A stretch of DNA of 64,000 nucleotides from Stenotrophomonas hibiscicola ATCC 19867 (GCF_000382065.1 NZ_KB907500.1:124001-188000); one strand, 5' to 3'. Positions 52,563 to 61,786 are shown, counted from the first letter of the stretch. Numbers and translations: made by a program. Notes: a model not told the origin generated them from the sequence alone.

Positions 52563-55025
52563 TTACTTGGCGTTCTTCACGTAGGTGTCGAACCAGTTCA
52601 GCATTTCCGCTACAAGCTGCTCGTTCGATTCCAGCGCGGTGTACCAGTGCGGTTCGTTCGGCAGCATCACCAGGCGGGTGGTGCCGCCGTTGCCGCGGAT
52701 CGCCTGGTAGAGCTTGCGCGACTGGAACGGCTCGGTGCCCGGGTTGGCGTCGTCCTCGCCGTGGACCAGCAGCAGCGGCAGCTTGATCTTGTCGGCATAG
52801 AAGAACGGCGAGGCCTTCAGGTACACGTCCTGCGCCTGCCAGACCGAGCGGCGTTCGTTCTGGAAGCCGAACGGGGTGAAGGTCTTGTTGTACGAACCGC
52901 TGGTCGCCACACCGGCCTTGAACAGCTTGGTGTGCGCAATCAGGTTGGCGGTCATCAGGCCGCCATGGCTGTGACCGGTCACGCCGATGCGGTTGCGGTC
53001 GACCACGCCCATGTCCACGGCCTTGTCCACCGCCGCCTTGGCGTCGGCTTCCAGCTGCTCCAGGTAGGTGTCGTAGGCGTTCTTCGGGTCACCCACGATC
53101 GGGAACGAGGCGTTGTCGATGATCGCGTAGCCGGCCAGCAGCATCAGGCGGTACGGCTGCAGGCGGGTGAAGGTCTGCTGCGAACCGGACACCTGGCCGG
53201 CCTGCGCGGCGTTCGCGAAGTCGGCCGGGTACGCATACAGGATCGCCGGCACGCGCTGGCCCTCCTTGTAGCCCGGCGGCGTGTACAGGGTGAACGACAG
53301 GTCCACGCCGTCGGCGCGCTTGTAGGTCACCAGCTGCTTCTTGATCTGGCGCACTTCCGGGGTCGGGTCGACCAGCTTGGTCAGCGCGGTCGTGGTGGAC
53401 GCGAACTGCGCCTCGCCGGCCTTCGCGTCGGCCACCGCCTCACCCTGCTGTCGAATGAAGGCGTTCGGAGGATCGATCACCGACTGGTGCCAGGTCAGGT
53501 AGCGCCCCGGCGTGTTGCTGAAACCGAGGAACTGCTCGTAGGCATCGGCGCTGCTGCGGAACAGGCGCTCGCTTTTCAGCGTGCCCAGGTCGAGGCGGTC
53601 CAGGAACGGACGGTCGCCCTGCGGCGAGGCGCCACGGCCGCTCAGGAACACGTGATTACCCTCCTGGCGCACGACCTGTGCGCCGTTCGGCAGGCGGGTA
53701 AAGACCAGGTTGCCGGGGTTGCCGTACAGCTCATCGCTGGACATGTCCCACAGCAGGCGGCCTTCCTTCTTCGGCTGGTCCACATCGACGATGCGGGTCT
53801 GCATCCAGTGGCGGTTCTCGTCGTTCTCGAACTGGAACGCCACGGCCGGATCGGCGGTCCATGCGAAGCCTTCGAAGCGCTGTGCGGTGCGGGTGATCTC
53901 GACCGGCTTGCCGTTGAACGGCGCCTTCAGCATCAGCACGCGATCGCGATGCGGCACGTTGACCTTCCAGTCGCCCTTGTCCAGCGCTTCGGCATAGACC
54001 AGGGTGGCCGGATCGGTGGCACGCCAGTCGAAACCGCGCGGGCCTTCCGGTACGCCGTGCACCGGCACGCGGTCGGCCAGCGGCAGGCTGGCGATCGGCG
54101 TGGACTTGCCGCTGGCGATGTCCAGCACGGCCACGTCGTTGGCGAAGCGCTGGTAGGTCACCGCATGCGAATACGGTGCCTTGATCGATTCGGTCAGCAC
54201 GTGCACGCCATCGGGCGCGGCGCTGACTTCATTGAACAGCGCCGGTTGCCCGACCGGGCGCACGCGGTTGGCGACGGTATCGACCACGGCCAGCTGCGAA
54301 GTACCGTAATAGGCGAACAGCTTCTCGTCATGGACGCTGGTCAGCGTGTCGCGGGCTTCGTAGGTGCTGCTTTCGCCGCTGCTGCCCAGCGACTCCTGCG
54401 CGTCCGGACCGGTCGGCACGCCGCCATTGGACGGCGCCGGGCCCTGATTGGCCGGCACCAGCTTCACCAGCAGATTCTGGCTGCCGCCCAGCCACTGCAC
54501 GGTGTAGCCGAAGATCGGGTTCAGCTGCACGTTCGGCACCTGCTTCACCTGGCCGGTGGCCGCATCGCCCACCCACAGCTGCACGCTGGTATCGACCGCA
54601 TTCTGGAAGGCGAAGTGGCTGCCATCGGCCGACCACAGCGCGCCGGTGGCGCAGCCCTGCGGCAGGTTGACCTTGGTCTCCTTGCCGCTGCCGATATCGA
54701 CCAGGGTGAAGTCGGCCACGCAGGCCGGAATGCCGTAGCCACCGGGGGTGTCATGGCGGCTGCGGTTCTTCGGCTCCAAGCGCACGCCGGCCAGCTTCAG
54801 GTACGGCTGGGCGACACGGCTGATCGAAGGGTAGGTCTGCGCAGTGGTCAGCAGCAGGCGCTGCCCCCCCGGGGCCACGTTCGGCGCTGGCGGCGGCGGC
54901 GCCTTCAGCACCTTGAGCAGGTGTTCCGGTGGCTTGGCGTAGTCGGCAAGCGCCGGGCCAGCGGCCAGCAGGCCGGCGGTGGCGACGGCAACGGCCGCCG
55001 CCAGAGAGGTTCGACGGATCAGCAT
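52563..55025 (-). CDS. S9-family prolyl oligopeptidase-like peptidase, secreted
   Basis: An 820-residue protein with a signal peptide (MLIRRTSLAAAVAVATAGLLAAGPALA). The N-terminal beta-propeller-like region spans to about residue 550. The C-terminal alpha/beta-hydrolase has the nucleophile in GVTGHSHGGLMTANL (Ser about 682), Asp in HGEDDANPG (about 757) and His in LPNEPHWY (about 787). The size and order fit the S9 acylaminoacyl/glutamyl-endopeptidase-like group of Xanthomonadaceae. CAGGGG supports the start at 55025. Secreted peptide degradation is likely. Confidence 0.92.
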   Translation of the reverse strand: MLIRRTSLAAAVAVATAGLLAAGPALADYAKPPEHLLKVLKAPPPPAPNVAPGGQRLLLTTAQTYPSISRVAQPYLKLAGVRLEPKNRSRHDTPGGYGIPACVADFTLVDIGSGKETKVNLPQGCATGALWSADGSHFAFQNAVDTSVQLWVGDAATGQVKQVPNVQLNPIFGYTVQWLGGSQNLLVKLVPANQGPAPSNGGVPTGPDAQESLGSSGESSTYEARDTLTSVHDEKLFAYYGTSQLAVVDTVANRVRPVGQPALFNEVSAAPDGVHVLTESIKAPYSHAVTYQRFANDVAVLDIASGKSTPIASLPLADRVPVHGVPEGPRGFDWRATDPATLVYAEALDKGDWKVNVPHRDRVLMLKAPFNGKPVEITRTAQRFEGFAWTADPAVAFQFENDENRHWMQTRIVDVDQPKKEGRLLWDMSSDELYGNPGNLVFTRLPNGAQVVRQEGNHVFLSGRGASPQGDRPFLDRLDLGTLKSERLFRSSADAYEQFLGFSNTPGRYLTWHQSVIDPPNAFIRQQGEAVADAKAGEAQFASTTTALTKLVDPTPEVRQIKKQLVTYKRADGVDLSFTLYTPPGYKEGQRVPAILYAYPADFANAAQAGQVSGSQQTFTRLQPYRLMLLAGYAIIDNASFPIVGDPKNAYDTYLEQLEADAKAAVDKAVDMGVVDRNRIGVTGHSHGGLMTANLIAHTKLFKAGVATSGSYNKTFTPFGFQNERRSVWQAQDVYLKASPFFYADKIKLPLLLVHGEDDANPGTEPFQSRKLYQAIRGNGGTTRLVMLPNEPHWYTALESNEQLVAEMLNWFDTYVKNAK

Positions 55026-55319
55026 CCTTATCCCCTGGAGTGTGAATGGGTACCCGGAATCGGGCATGGACCCGAATCTAGCACCGCAGGGGTTGTCGTG
55101 AATGGGCCGGAAGGGCTAGTGGCCGGATGGGGCAAAGTGCGGCCGGAAGCGCAGCCTCCCCGCTTGTCAACAGCCAGCCGCAGAGCGCGCTAAGCCTTTC
55201 GGGCCAAGGGTCCCAGCGAATTTCGGCTCTGTCCGCGCAAATTGCCGTTCGAGTCAACAATGGGATGCAGGTCTCGACCGCGCCAAAAATTGGAGATGCG
55301 ATCTTCTACCCCGTAATTC

Positions 55320-55991
55320 ATGATCCTGCGCAATATCTATCTCTACCTGAACCCAGACGAGCATTGGGGCGATCCAATCTCAGATCTCGGGTTTTCGCTG
55401 GGCACCACATTCGGATTCAAAACCAGATATATCTGCAATTACCTGGAGCGCCACCTCAAGAAGCTGCGTTTCATAACGGCTGGCTTCAACAAGATCTGTA
55501 TTCAAGGATCGAAGCTGAAAACGGCAACATGGGCTGTGCAGGGCGCCCATGCCGTTGTTCCGCGTGTTTCATTTAACGCCAGCGTTTATGAAGCACTTGA
55601 CGATGACAACAGGCACGAGCTTTACATCGCCATGATCCTGGACGGACTCTCCGGTCTGGCAGAACACCACGTCATCCCGATTTCGGAGATCCTCGACGGG
55701 ATTGCCGAATTCAGGGCCGGCGGGTACAAGAACGAATGGGTGCACCAAACCAAGTACTATCGCACTGATCGGGTTCGAGCAACGCTCCACTGCAGCCTCA
55801 AACCAAACAACTTCAGCATGACACTGGACATCAGCAAGGACGGTCATACCGTGCTAAGGGAGGTCATCCTCGAATGTCTGCCGGACGAAATCATTTTTGC
55901 CCATCGACTTGGCAGTCTTGAGTGGTGCGAGGACACGATCACTCTCCGCCAGAAGGATGGGGCGATCCTCTATCGCTCTACAAGCCTATGA
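55320..55991 (+). CDS. Hypothetical protein, first gene of an Imm26-like cassette
   Basis: A 223-residue cytoplasmic protein without signal or membrane segments (NIYLYLNPDEHWGDPISDLGF ... YIAMILDGLSGLAEHHVIPISEILDGIAEFRAGGYKNEWVHQTKYY). No family recognised. Its ATG overlaps by four bases with the next gene, so the two are a coupled pair. Base composition is clearly below the surrounding chromosome, and codon use is relaxed, suggesting transfer. The start has no clear ribosome site. Confidence 0.65.
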   Translation: MILRNIYLYLNPDEHWGDPISDLGFSLGTTFGFKTRYICNYLERHLKKLRFITAGFNKICIQGSKLKTATWAVQGAHAVVPRVSFNASVYEALDDDNRHELYIAMILDGLSGLAEHHVIPISEILDGIAEFRAGGYKNEWVHQTKYYRTDRVRATLHCSLKPNNFSMTLDISKDGHTVLREVILECLPDEIIFAHRLGSLEWCEDTITLRQKDGAILYRSTSL

Positions 55992-56620
55992 ATCCCTCAG
56001 ATCCAGCCAAAAGGTCGACAGGTACTATCAGATGGAAGCCTGGGCAGCATGTCGTACTCAAGCTGAGGGAGGATCTATTCACGATTGCGCAGATGCGCAA
56101 CAGACCAGTAATGCGCTTTTTCGATATCTGCTCAAGTGAAGATTCTTGGGATTCCCCTGACTTGAGCCAATACCGTCCATTGTTCCAGGTGTTCGTTGGA
56201 ACGGTGGTCCACCAACGACTGGCAATGCGGAAGATAGCCATTGGTACCCGTTGCCTGATTGAGGTTCCCAACTACTGGACTCGCCCCTACAGCTCAATGG
56301 ATCGGCAGTATTTCACGAGTTCCGCCGACAGCCTATTCTTTGGTGGACGGCTGATCGATCTAGGACCCGGGAATGATCTTGATGTCACACAAGCTCCCGT
56401 AATCAAGCAAAGCCTCTCAGTCGACGAAGACCGGGAAGCGATCGAAGCGTTCGAGCTGACCAACATGCGGGGGAGTGACGACCTCCAGGACAGGCTTGTT
56501 CGACATTTCACCACCGGGATAGATCGGGACGATCTCAAATTTGAGATCTTTCCCGATCTTTGGCCCGATCGTCAGGCATTGAGCTCGCTGACCCGCAGAT
56601 TGCCCGAACGGCTGCGCTAG
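55988..56620 (+). CDS. Imm26-like immunity protein
   Basis: A 210-residue cytoplasmic protein. The N-terminal half (GTIRWKPGQHVVLKLREDLFTIAQMRNRPVMRFFDI) has the Imm26 pattern, a small beta domain found as an immunity protein for polymorphic toxins. The C-terminal region (LSVDEDREAIEAFELTNMRG) is helical. It overlaps the preceding gene by ATGA. No toxin gene is next to it in this window, so it may be an orphan immunity cassette. Low GC relative to neighbours. Confidence 0.65.
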   Translation: MNPSDPAKRSTGTIRWKPGQHVVLKLREDLFTIAQMRNRPVMRFFDICSSEDSWDSPDLSQYRPLFQVFVGTVVHQRLAMRKIAIGTRCLIEVPNYWTRPYSSMDRQYFTSSADSLFFGGRLIDLGPGNDLDVTQAPVIKQSLSVDEDREAIEAFELTNMRGSDDLQDRLVRHFTTGIDRDDLKFEIFPDLWPDRQALSSLTRRLPERLR

Positions 56621-56674
56621 CTGAGTTCGGTTCCAACAGGGCAATCCGTTGCACCTGCCAGACTTGGCCTGGCA

Positions 56675-57004
56675 CTACTGCTGCGCGTGCAGGTCCCAGG
56701 TGGCCAGGTAATCGGGATCGACCACGATCATGCCGCTGGTGTGCATGCGGTACTCCCCAGGCTCGGCTGGCTGGTACTGGTCCAGCATCGGCGGCAGATA
56801 GCGCTCGTGGCCATCATTCTCGTCGGCCAGCACCACGCCCTCGTCGGCGCTGATGCGCAACACCGTGCCGGCGTACTGCTCCAGCCCCTTCACCTGGCCG
56901 TCGCCACCATAGCGGGTGACCCCGACCAGTACGACCTTGCCGATCATTTCTTCCGCCTTGGCATCGTCCAAGGTCGGCAGAATGGGAGTGAATTCGTCGC
57001 TCAT
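56675..57004 (-). CDS. Conserved hypothetical protein
   Basis: A 109-residue acidic cytoplasmic protein (MSDEFTPILPTLDDAKAEEM ... GVVLADENDGHERYLPPMLDQYQPAEPGEYRMHTSGM). The pattern suggests a small SH3-like or beta-barrel fold (VVLVGVTRYGGDGQVKGLEQYAGTVLRISADEGVVL). GGAGGTG precedes ATG 57004. Transcribed alone, divergent from the HipA-like gene. Function unknown. Confidence 0.72.
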   Translation of the reverse strand: MSDEFTPILPTLDDAKAEEMIGKVVLVGVTRYGGDGQVKGLEQYAGTVLRISADEGVVLADENDGHERYLPPMLDQYQPAEPGEYRMHTSGMIVVDPDYLATWDLHAQQ

Positions 57005-57243
57005 CGGTGCACCTCCGTAGCCTGCAGGACATCGTGGATGAGGTTTCCGCTTCGCAGTGCGCGCCGCTGGCAGCCGAGCAGGTACCCAGCCTGGAGCCTC
57101 TGCATCGAGAGTGCCAGTACGCCCATGAACCCAAGGGTTCCTGGAGCACGATGCTGCCATCGCAGGCAGAAGGGACAGGTGAAGGCCGAAATCGGTCCCC
57201 GCCGATCAGAGGGTTGCACCTGCACCCACGCTAGAATGCACGC

Positions 57244-58020
57244 ATGCGCACCGTACATGCCCTCCGCTACATCACGCCCTTGCGGGAAGGTGGCTCCCTG
57301 CCGGCCGTGGTCGAGACCGACGACGACGGCATGGCCGTGCTGAAGTTTCGTGGCGCCGGCCAGGGCCCGAAAGCGTTGATCGCCGAGCTGATCGCCGGCG
57401 AGATGGCACGCACGCTGGGCCTGCCGATTCCGGAAATCCTGTTCGTGGACCTGGACCGCGAGTTCGCCCGCACCGAACCGGACCCGGAGATCCAGGAGCT
57501 GATCCGCGCCAGCGAGGGCCTGAATCTGGGCCTGGACTATTTGCCCGGCGCGATCAATTACGATCCGGCGGCAATGCCGGTGGATCCAGACCTCGCCTCG
57601 CGCATCGTCTGGTTCGATGCGTTCACCAGCAACGTCGATCGCACCACGCGCAATCCGAACCTGATGGTGTGGCATCGAAAGCTGTACCTGATCGATCACG
57701 GTGCCGCCATGTATTTCCATCACGACTGGGCCAACGCCGGCGATGCCTGCGAAAAGCCGTTCGTGCTGATCCGCGACCACGTGCTGCTGTCGTTCGCCAG
57801 CCGCGTCGCCGAGGTGGATGCCGAACTGGCCGCGCGCCTGACCGATGCCGAGATCGAGCGCATCGTCGGCCTGGTGCCGGACAGCTGGCTGGCCAACGAG
57901 CCGGCATTCGAAAGCCCGCAGGCCTATCGCCAAGGCTACATCGACTATCTCAAGCATCGCCTGAAAGTGCGTGCGGTGTTCGTGCAGGAGGCCATCCGTG
58001 CCCACGCTGCACACGTATGA
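57244..58020 (+). CDS. HipA-like kinase-fold protein
   Basis: A 258-residue protein of the HipA family. It has the LKFRGAGQGPKALIAELIAGEMARTLGLPIPEILFVDLD region, where Lys and Glu correspond to ATP binding, and the catalytic-loop-like FDAFTSNVDRTTRNPNLMVWHRKLYLIDHGAAMYF (Asp-x-x-x-x-Asn and a DFG-like LIDHG). It is shorter than classic HipA toxins (about 440 residues), lacks the N-terminal subdomain and has no hipB neighbour. The downstream DUF3037 gene overlaps by 23 bp. Substrate and role are unknown. Confidence 0.82.
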   Translation: MRTVHALRYITPLREGGSLPAVVETDDDGMAVLKFRGAGQGPKALIAELIAGEMARTLGLPIPEILFVDLDREFARTEPDPEIQELIRASEGLNLGLDYLPGAINYDPAAMPVDPDLASRIVWFDAFTSNVDRTTRNPNLMVWHRKLYLIDHGAAMYFHHDWANAGDACEKPFVLIRDHVLLSFASRVAEVDAELAARLTDAEIERIVGLVPDSWLANEPAFESPQAYRQGYIDYLKHRLKVRAVFVQEAIRAHAAHV

Positions 58021-58399
58021 CTATGCGGTCATCCGCGTGGTACCGCGGGTGGAACGCGAGGAGTTCATCAACGTCGGGGTGATCGTCTCCTGTCCTGGTG
58101 CGCGTCATCTGGAGGCGGCCATCGAGATCGATCCTGCGCGCCTGCGCGCCTTCGCGCCGGCGCTGGACCAGGAGGCGCTGCAGCCGTGGCTGGATGCGAT
58201 CGTGGCGATCTGTCGCGGCGACGCCAGCGCCGGGCCGATCGCACAGCTGCCCGCGCGTGCGCGCTTCCATTTCCTTACCGCCAAGCGCAGTTCGGTTGTG
58301 CAGATGTCGAGCACGCATGTGGGCCGCACGGCGGACCCGGCGGGCGTGGTGGAACACTTGATGACGAAGATGGTGCGGGTACCGGCGCCATCCGAGTAA
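57998..58399 (+). CDS. DUF3037 protein
   Basis: A 133-residue protein beginning with GTG 57998, preceded by AGGAGG, which decides the start. The DUF3037 pattern is clear (HTYDYAVIRVVPRVEREEFINVGVIVSCPGARHLEA and RFHFLTAKRSSVVQMSSTHVGRTADPAGVVEHLMTKMV). It overlaps the end of the HipA-like gene by 23 bp, so the two are translated together. DUF3037 proteins commonly follow HipA-like kinases; a joint function is likely but not established. Confidence 0.85.
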   Translation: MPTLHTYDYAVIRVVPRVEREEFINVGVIVSCPGARHLEAAIEIDPARLRAFAPALDQEALQPWLDAIVAICRGDASAGPIAQLPARARFHFLTAKRSSVVQMSSTHVGRTADPAGVVEHLMTKMVRVPAPSE

Positions 58400-58409
58400 C
58401 GTCGATCGG

Positions 58410-58528
58410 GTAGAGTCGACTGTTAGCCGACTAACGCGCGCAGCGTGGGCTCTTTGGCTGTGGTTGAGAAAGGCAGTCGACTAACAGTCGACTCTACCCA
58501 GTCGACTCTACCCAGTCGACTCTACCCG
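58410..58528. repeat. SMAG dimer plus three 14-bp tandem copies
   Basis: GTAGAGTCGACTGTTAGCCGAC near 58410 and its partner stem ending GTCGACTCTAC near 58497 form a dimer with the linker CGCGCGCAGCGTGGGCTC. After that, GTCGACTCTACCCA is repeated in tandem at 58487-58500, 58501-58514 and 58515-58528 (last base G). The last copy overlaps the stop codon of the RAYT gene. Confidence 0.82.
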
Positions 58529-59034
58529 GTAGACGCCACCGGGCCGGTCCCACACCGTGCGCGTTCGCCTGTCGACTCAAGCTCGCTCAACGGCCAGCGG
58601 CACCATCCATACGGATCGTCACTGATCTGCGCGGCAAGACCGGCTTGAACGGGATTTGCCAGAATGTAGCAAGCGTGCCTGTGCAGCGACGCGTCACTGC
58701 GGATCGCATGATCGCAATAACCCGCCTGCCAGATTGCCCCCCGGCTCCCTCGCCGTCGGTTTATTAGAAAGCTGCTGCGTGCCTTGAAACGCTGCACGCA
58801 GTAGCCCAGCGATTGACCACGAAGTTGAGCCAGCCAGTGAAGGTGATCCGGCATGATGATCCAGGCAAGTGATGCAGTCAGGCCTTCCCGATCCATCGAT
58901 CCGAGGAGCTGCATGGCAAGGTCGGCATTGGCAGGACAATCGAAGACGCGATGGCGGTTCCGGCACACCATGGTGATGGTGTAGACGTTGCCCGCGATGG
59001 ATCGCCGGCCGGCAAGCAATTGGGGACTTGGCAT
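58522..59034 (-). CDS. REP-associated tyrosine transposase (RAYT)
   Basis: A 170-residue Y1 HUH nuclease of the IS200/IS605-like RAYT group, which acts on REP palindromes. Motifs are YTITMVCRNRHRVF near the start, MPDHLHWLAQL with the HxH metal pair, the SGSRGAIWQAGYCDHAIR-like W-x-x-x-Y/F-x-D-x-x-I/V-R segment, and CYILANPVQAGL with the catalytic Tyr. The start at 59034 (MPSPQLL) is the common family start; the frame is open to 59085. Flanked on both sides by GTAG palindromes, and its TAG stop falls within one, the usual BIME-like arrangement. Confidence 0.88.
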   Translation of the reverse strand: MPSPQLLAGRRSIAGNVYTITMVCRNRHRVFDCPANADLAMQLLGSMDREGLTASLAWIIMPDHLHWLAQLRGQSLGYCVQRFKARSSFLINRRRGSRGAIWQAGYCDHAIRSDASLHRHACYILANPVQAGLAAQISDDPYGWCRWPLSELESTGERARCGTGPVASTG

Positions 59035-59138
59035 GAGTTCGAGAATGCCCGCCCGCATGGATTTCCGGCATCGGTTCCCTGCCAATGCCAGAATCAGGGA
59101 TCCTCTCGATACAGCATCAGGGTATGTGGAGTCGACTG

Positions 59139-59260
59139 GGTAGAGTCGACTGTTAGTCGACTATCGCGCGAAGCGCGGGCTTTCCAGCGTGGGAGAGAAG
59201 AGCAGTCGACCAACAGTCGACGCTACCCGGTCGGCTCTACCCAGCCGGTCATACCTGTCG
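59139..59260. repeat. SMAG dimer upstream of the RAYT gene
   Basis: GTAGAGTCGACTGTTAGTCGAC (from 59140) and GTCGACCAACAGTCGACGCTAC (to about 59226) are the two stems, separated by TATCGCGCGAAGCGCGGGCTTT and a spacer. A third related stem (GTCGGCTCTACC) follows to 59241. The dimer matches the copy at 61959-62044 almost base for base. Confidence 0.82.
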
Positions 59261-59263
59261 GCC

Positions 59264-61786
59264 CTACCTGGGCAGCGCAAACGCCATCACGTAATCGCCG
59301 TTCGGGGTTTCCATGAAATGGTGGCCCCCGGCCATGATCACCACGTACTGGCGCCCACCCTGCTCGTACACCATCGGGTTGGCCTGGCCGCCGGCAGGCA
59401 GCTTGGCATGCCAAAGCTCCTTGCCGGTCTTCAGGTCGATGGCGCGCAGCAGGTCATCGGTGGCGGCGGCGATGAAGATCAGGCCGCTGGCGGTCACTAC
59501 CGAACCACCGTTGTTCGGCGTGCCGATCTCGATCGGCAGGCCGGAACGGATGCCGAACGGACCATTGCCGCGCGCACTGCCGAACGGGCGGTCCCACAGC
59601 AGCTTGCCGGTGCGCAGGTCGATGGCACGGATGCCGCCATAGGGCGGCTGCTTGCACAGCAGGCCGGTGAATGGCAGGCGCCAACCGGCGTTGACGTCGA
59701 TGGCATACGGCGTGCCGACCTGCGGATCGCCGGCGCCCTCGCCACCGCCCTTGTCGGCGCGGATCTTCTCGCGCGGCAACCAGCCCAGCCGGTCGGCCTC
59801 CGCGCGTGGCACCAGCCGGTTGTAGTTGGGCATGTCGTTGTAGTTGGCTACGATCACGCCGCGTCGCGTGTCGATGGACACGCTGCCCCAGTCCGAGCCG
59901 CCGTTGTAGCCGGGGTATTCGATGGAATGGCGCTCGCTGCTCGGCGGCGTGTAGAAGCCTTCGTAGTACGCCTTGCGGAACTGGATGCGGCAGACCAGCT
60001 GGTCGATCGGGGTGATGCCCCACATGTCACGCTCGGTCAGGTCATGCTCGCGACGCAGCGTGTGGTACAGCGAGAACAGCTGGGTGGGTGAACGCTGCTC
60101 GGGCTCGACGCCACCCACCGGTACCTTGCGCTCTTCGGCAGCGGTCAGCAGCTGGCCGTTGCGGCGGTCGAGAATGTAGATGTCACCCTGCTTGGTCGGC
60201 AGCAGGATCGCCGGCACCTTGCCTGCAGCCGTCGGGTAGTCGATCAGGCTGGCCTGCGAACCGAGGTCGTAGTCCCACACATCCTTGCGCACGGCCTGGA
60301 AATGCCAGGCCGGCTTGCCAGTGCTAACGTCGATCGCCACCAGCGAGGTCGAGTAGCGGTTCTGGTTTTCCGTGCGTGAGCCACTCCAGTAGTCGCCGGC
60401 TGAATTGCCCAGTGGCAGGTAGACCAGCCCAAGCGCCTCATCACCGGTGGCCGTGGTCCACATGTTCGGGGTGCCACGCGTATAGGTCTGCTCGCGTGGC
60501 GGCAGTCCGCTGCGCTCGGGCTGGTCCATGTCCCACGCCCAGCGCAGCTTGCCGCTGACCGCGTCGTAGGCCTGGATCACGCCCGACGGCGCATCGCGGC
60601 GCTGCCCATCCAGCACCTGGTGACCCGTGACGATCACTCCACGCACGATGGCCGGTGGCGAGGTGATCGAAACATAGCCCGGTGGGACCTCGCCCATGCC
60701 CAGGGTGATGTCGACCTGGCCGTTGTTGCCGAAATTCACGCACGGACGGCCGCTGTCCGCGTCCACTGCAATGATGCGCCCGTCCAGCGTGCCTTCGATG
60801 ATGCGCGCCCAGCACGCCGGACGGCTGCCGGGTGCGGCGCTGCGGGTGACCGTTGGCGGTGGCTCGGGAAGGGCCAGATCCGCAGCGGCATCGGCCAACG
60901 CCGCATCGGCAATGGTCGGCGTGCTGGGCTGCTCGTAATAGCTCACGCCACGACAGGCGGCGGTATACGGAATCGAAGCATCCCTCACCTTTGGATCGAA
61001 CCGCCACAGTTCCTTGCCACTGGCGGCGTCGAGTGCGATCAGGCGGTTGCGCGCGGTGCACAGGTACACGCGGTCGCCGACCTTCAGCGGCGTGGTTTCC
61101 GCACCCCAGCGCTTGTTCGGCATGTCGCCAGTACGGAACTGCCAGGCCAGCTGCAACGTGGCCACGTTGGCCGGGGTGATCTGCTGCAGCGGCGAGTAGC
61201 GGGTGCCGGCATTGCTGCGCCCCCAGGCCGGCCAGTCGCCTTCGGCGGGCTGGTCAGCCGGCTGCAGGCCAGTGGTATCGCGCGTAGGTTCCAGTCCGGC
61301 ACTGGCTGCGCCTTCCGGGAATGGCAAGTGCCCATCCACTTCGCCATGCGGGGCGAAAGCCAGACCGAAGGCCGCCACGAACACCAGCATCAGCACGCAC
61401 GCCACGCTGCGCGACAGGCGCTTTGAAACCGGTTCGCGAAGGGTCGGCGCGAGCAGCGCCAGCACGATGCCGAGCGCGGTCACCAGGCCCAGCCGCGGCA
61501 CCCAGCGCCAGTAGTCGCTGCCTGACTCCCACCAGGTCCACAGCAGCGTACCAATGAACACCAGTGCGTACAGCAGCGCCCCGCTGCGGCGGTTGCCGAA
61601 CAACAGGATGCCGCTGGCCAGCAGGCCGGCCCCGGCGATGGCGTAGTAGGCCGAGCCCCCGAGACTGAGCAGCCACGCCCCCAGGCCGCCGATGACCAGG
61701 CCGAGCACGACCAGCAGCAGCGACAGCACGGTGACAAGGGGATGCCGGGAGGCGCGGGCGGGAGCGGACTGCGGCGTGGCGGACAT
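59264..61786 (-). CDS. gcd: Membrane-bound PQQ-dependent glucose dehydrogenase
   Basis: An 840-residue quinoprotein that oxidises glucose to gluconolactone in the periplasm and passes electrons to ubiquinone. N-terminal ~150 residues hold about five membrane segments (LVTVLSLLLVVLGLVIGGLGAWLL and others). The PQQ beta-propeller has DWPAWGRSNAGTRYSPLQQIT, GDRVYLCTARNRLIALDAASGKELW, and the C-terminal AGGQANPMVYEQGGRQYVVIMAGGH. Family members also use quinate or shikimate, but the glucose group is the best match. It requires external or self-made PQQ; no pqq genes are in the window. A 15-bp minisatellite lies about 80 bp upstream of its start. Confidence 0.92.
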   Translation of the reverse strand: MSATPQSAPARASRHPLVTVLSLLLVVLGLVIGGLGAWLLSLGGSAYYAIAGAGLLASGILLFGNRRSGALLYALVFIGTLLWTWWESGSDYWRWVPRLGLVTALGIVLALLAPTLREPVSKRLSRSVACVLMLVFVAAFGLAFAPHGEVDGHLPFPEGAASAGLEPTRDTTGLQPADQPAEGDWPAWGRSNAGTRYSPLQQITPANVATLQLAWQFRTGDMPNKRWGAETTPLKVGDRVYLCTARNRLIALDAASGKELWRFDPKVRDASIPYTAACRGVSYYEQPSTPTIADAALADAAADLALPEPPPTVTRSAAPGSRPACWARIIEGTLDGRIIAVDADSGRPCVNFGNNGQVDITLGMGEVPPGYVSITSPPAIVRGVIVTGHQVLDGQRRDAPSGVIQAYDAVSGKLRWAWDMDQPERSGLPPREQTYTRGTPNMWTTATGDEALGLVYLPLGNSAGDYWSGSRTENQNRYSTSLVAIDVSTGKPAWHFQAVRKDVWDYDLGSQASLIDYPTAAGKVPAILLPTKQGDIYILDRRNGQLLTAAEERKVPVGGVEPEQRSPTQLFSLYHTLRREHDLTERDMWGITPIDQLVCRIQFRKAYYEGFYTPPSSERHSIEYPGYNGGSDWGSVSIDTRRGVIVANYNDMPNYNRLVPRAEADRLGWLPREKIRADKGGGEGAGDPQVGTPYAIDVNAGWRLPFTGLLCKQPPYGGIRAIDLRTGKLLWDRPFGSARGNGPFGIRSGLPIEIGTPNNGGSVVTASGLIFIAAATDDLLRAIDLKTGKELWHAKLPAGGQANPMVYEQGGRQYVVIMAGGHHFMETPNGDYVMAFALPR

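Noticed and set aside
52140..55193. A 1017-residue plus-strand frame
   Set aside because: It lies wholly antisense to the S9 peptidase, is rich in Arg/Val/His/Gly typical of GC-rich reverse frames, and has no ribosome site.
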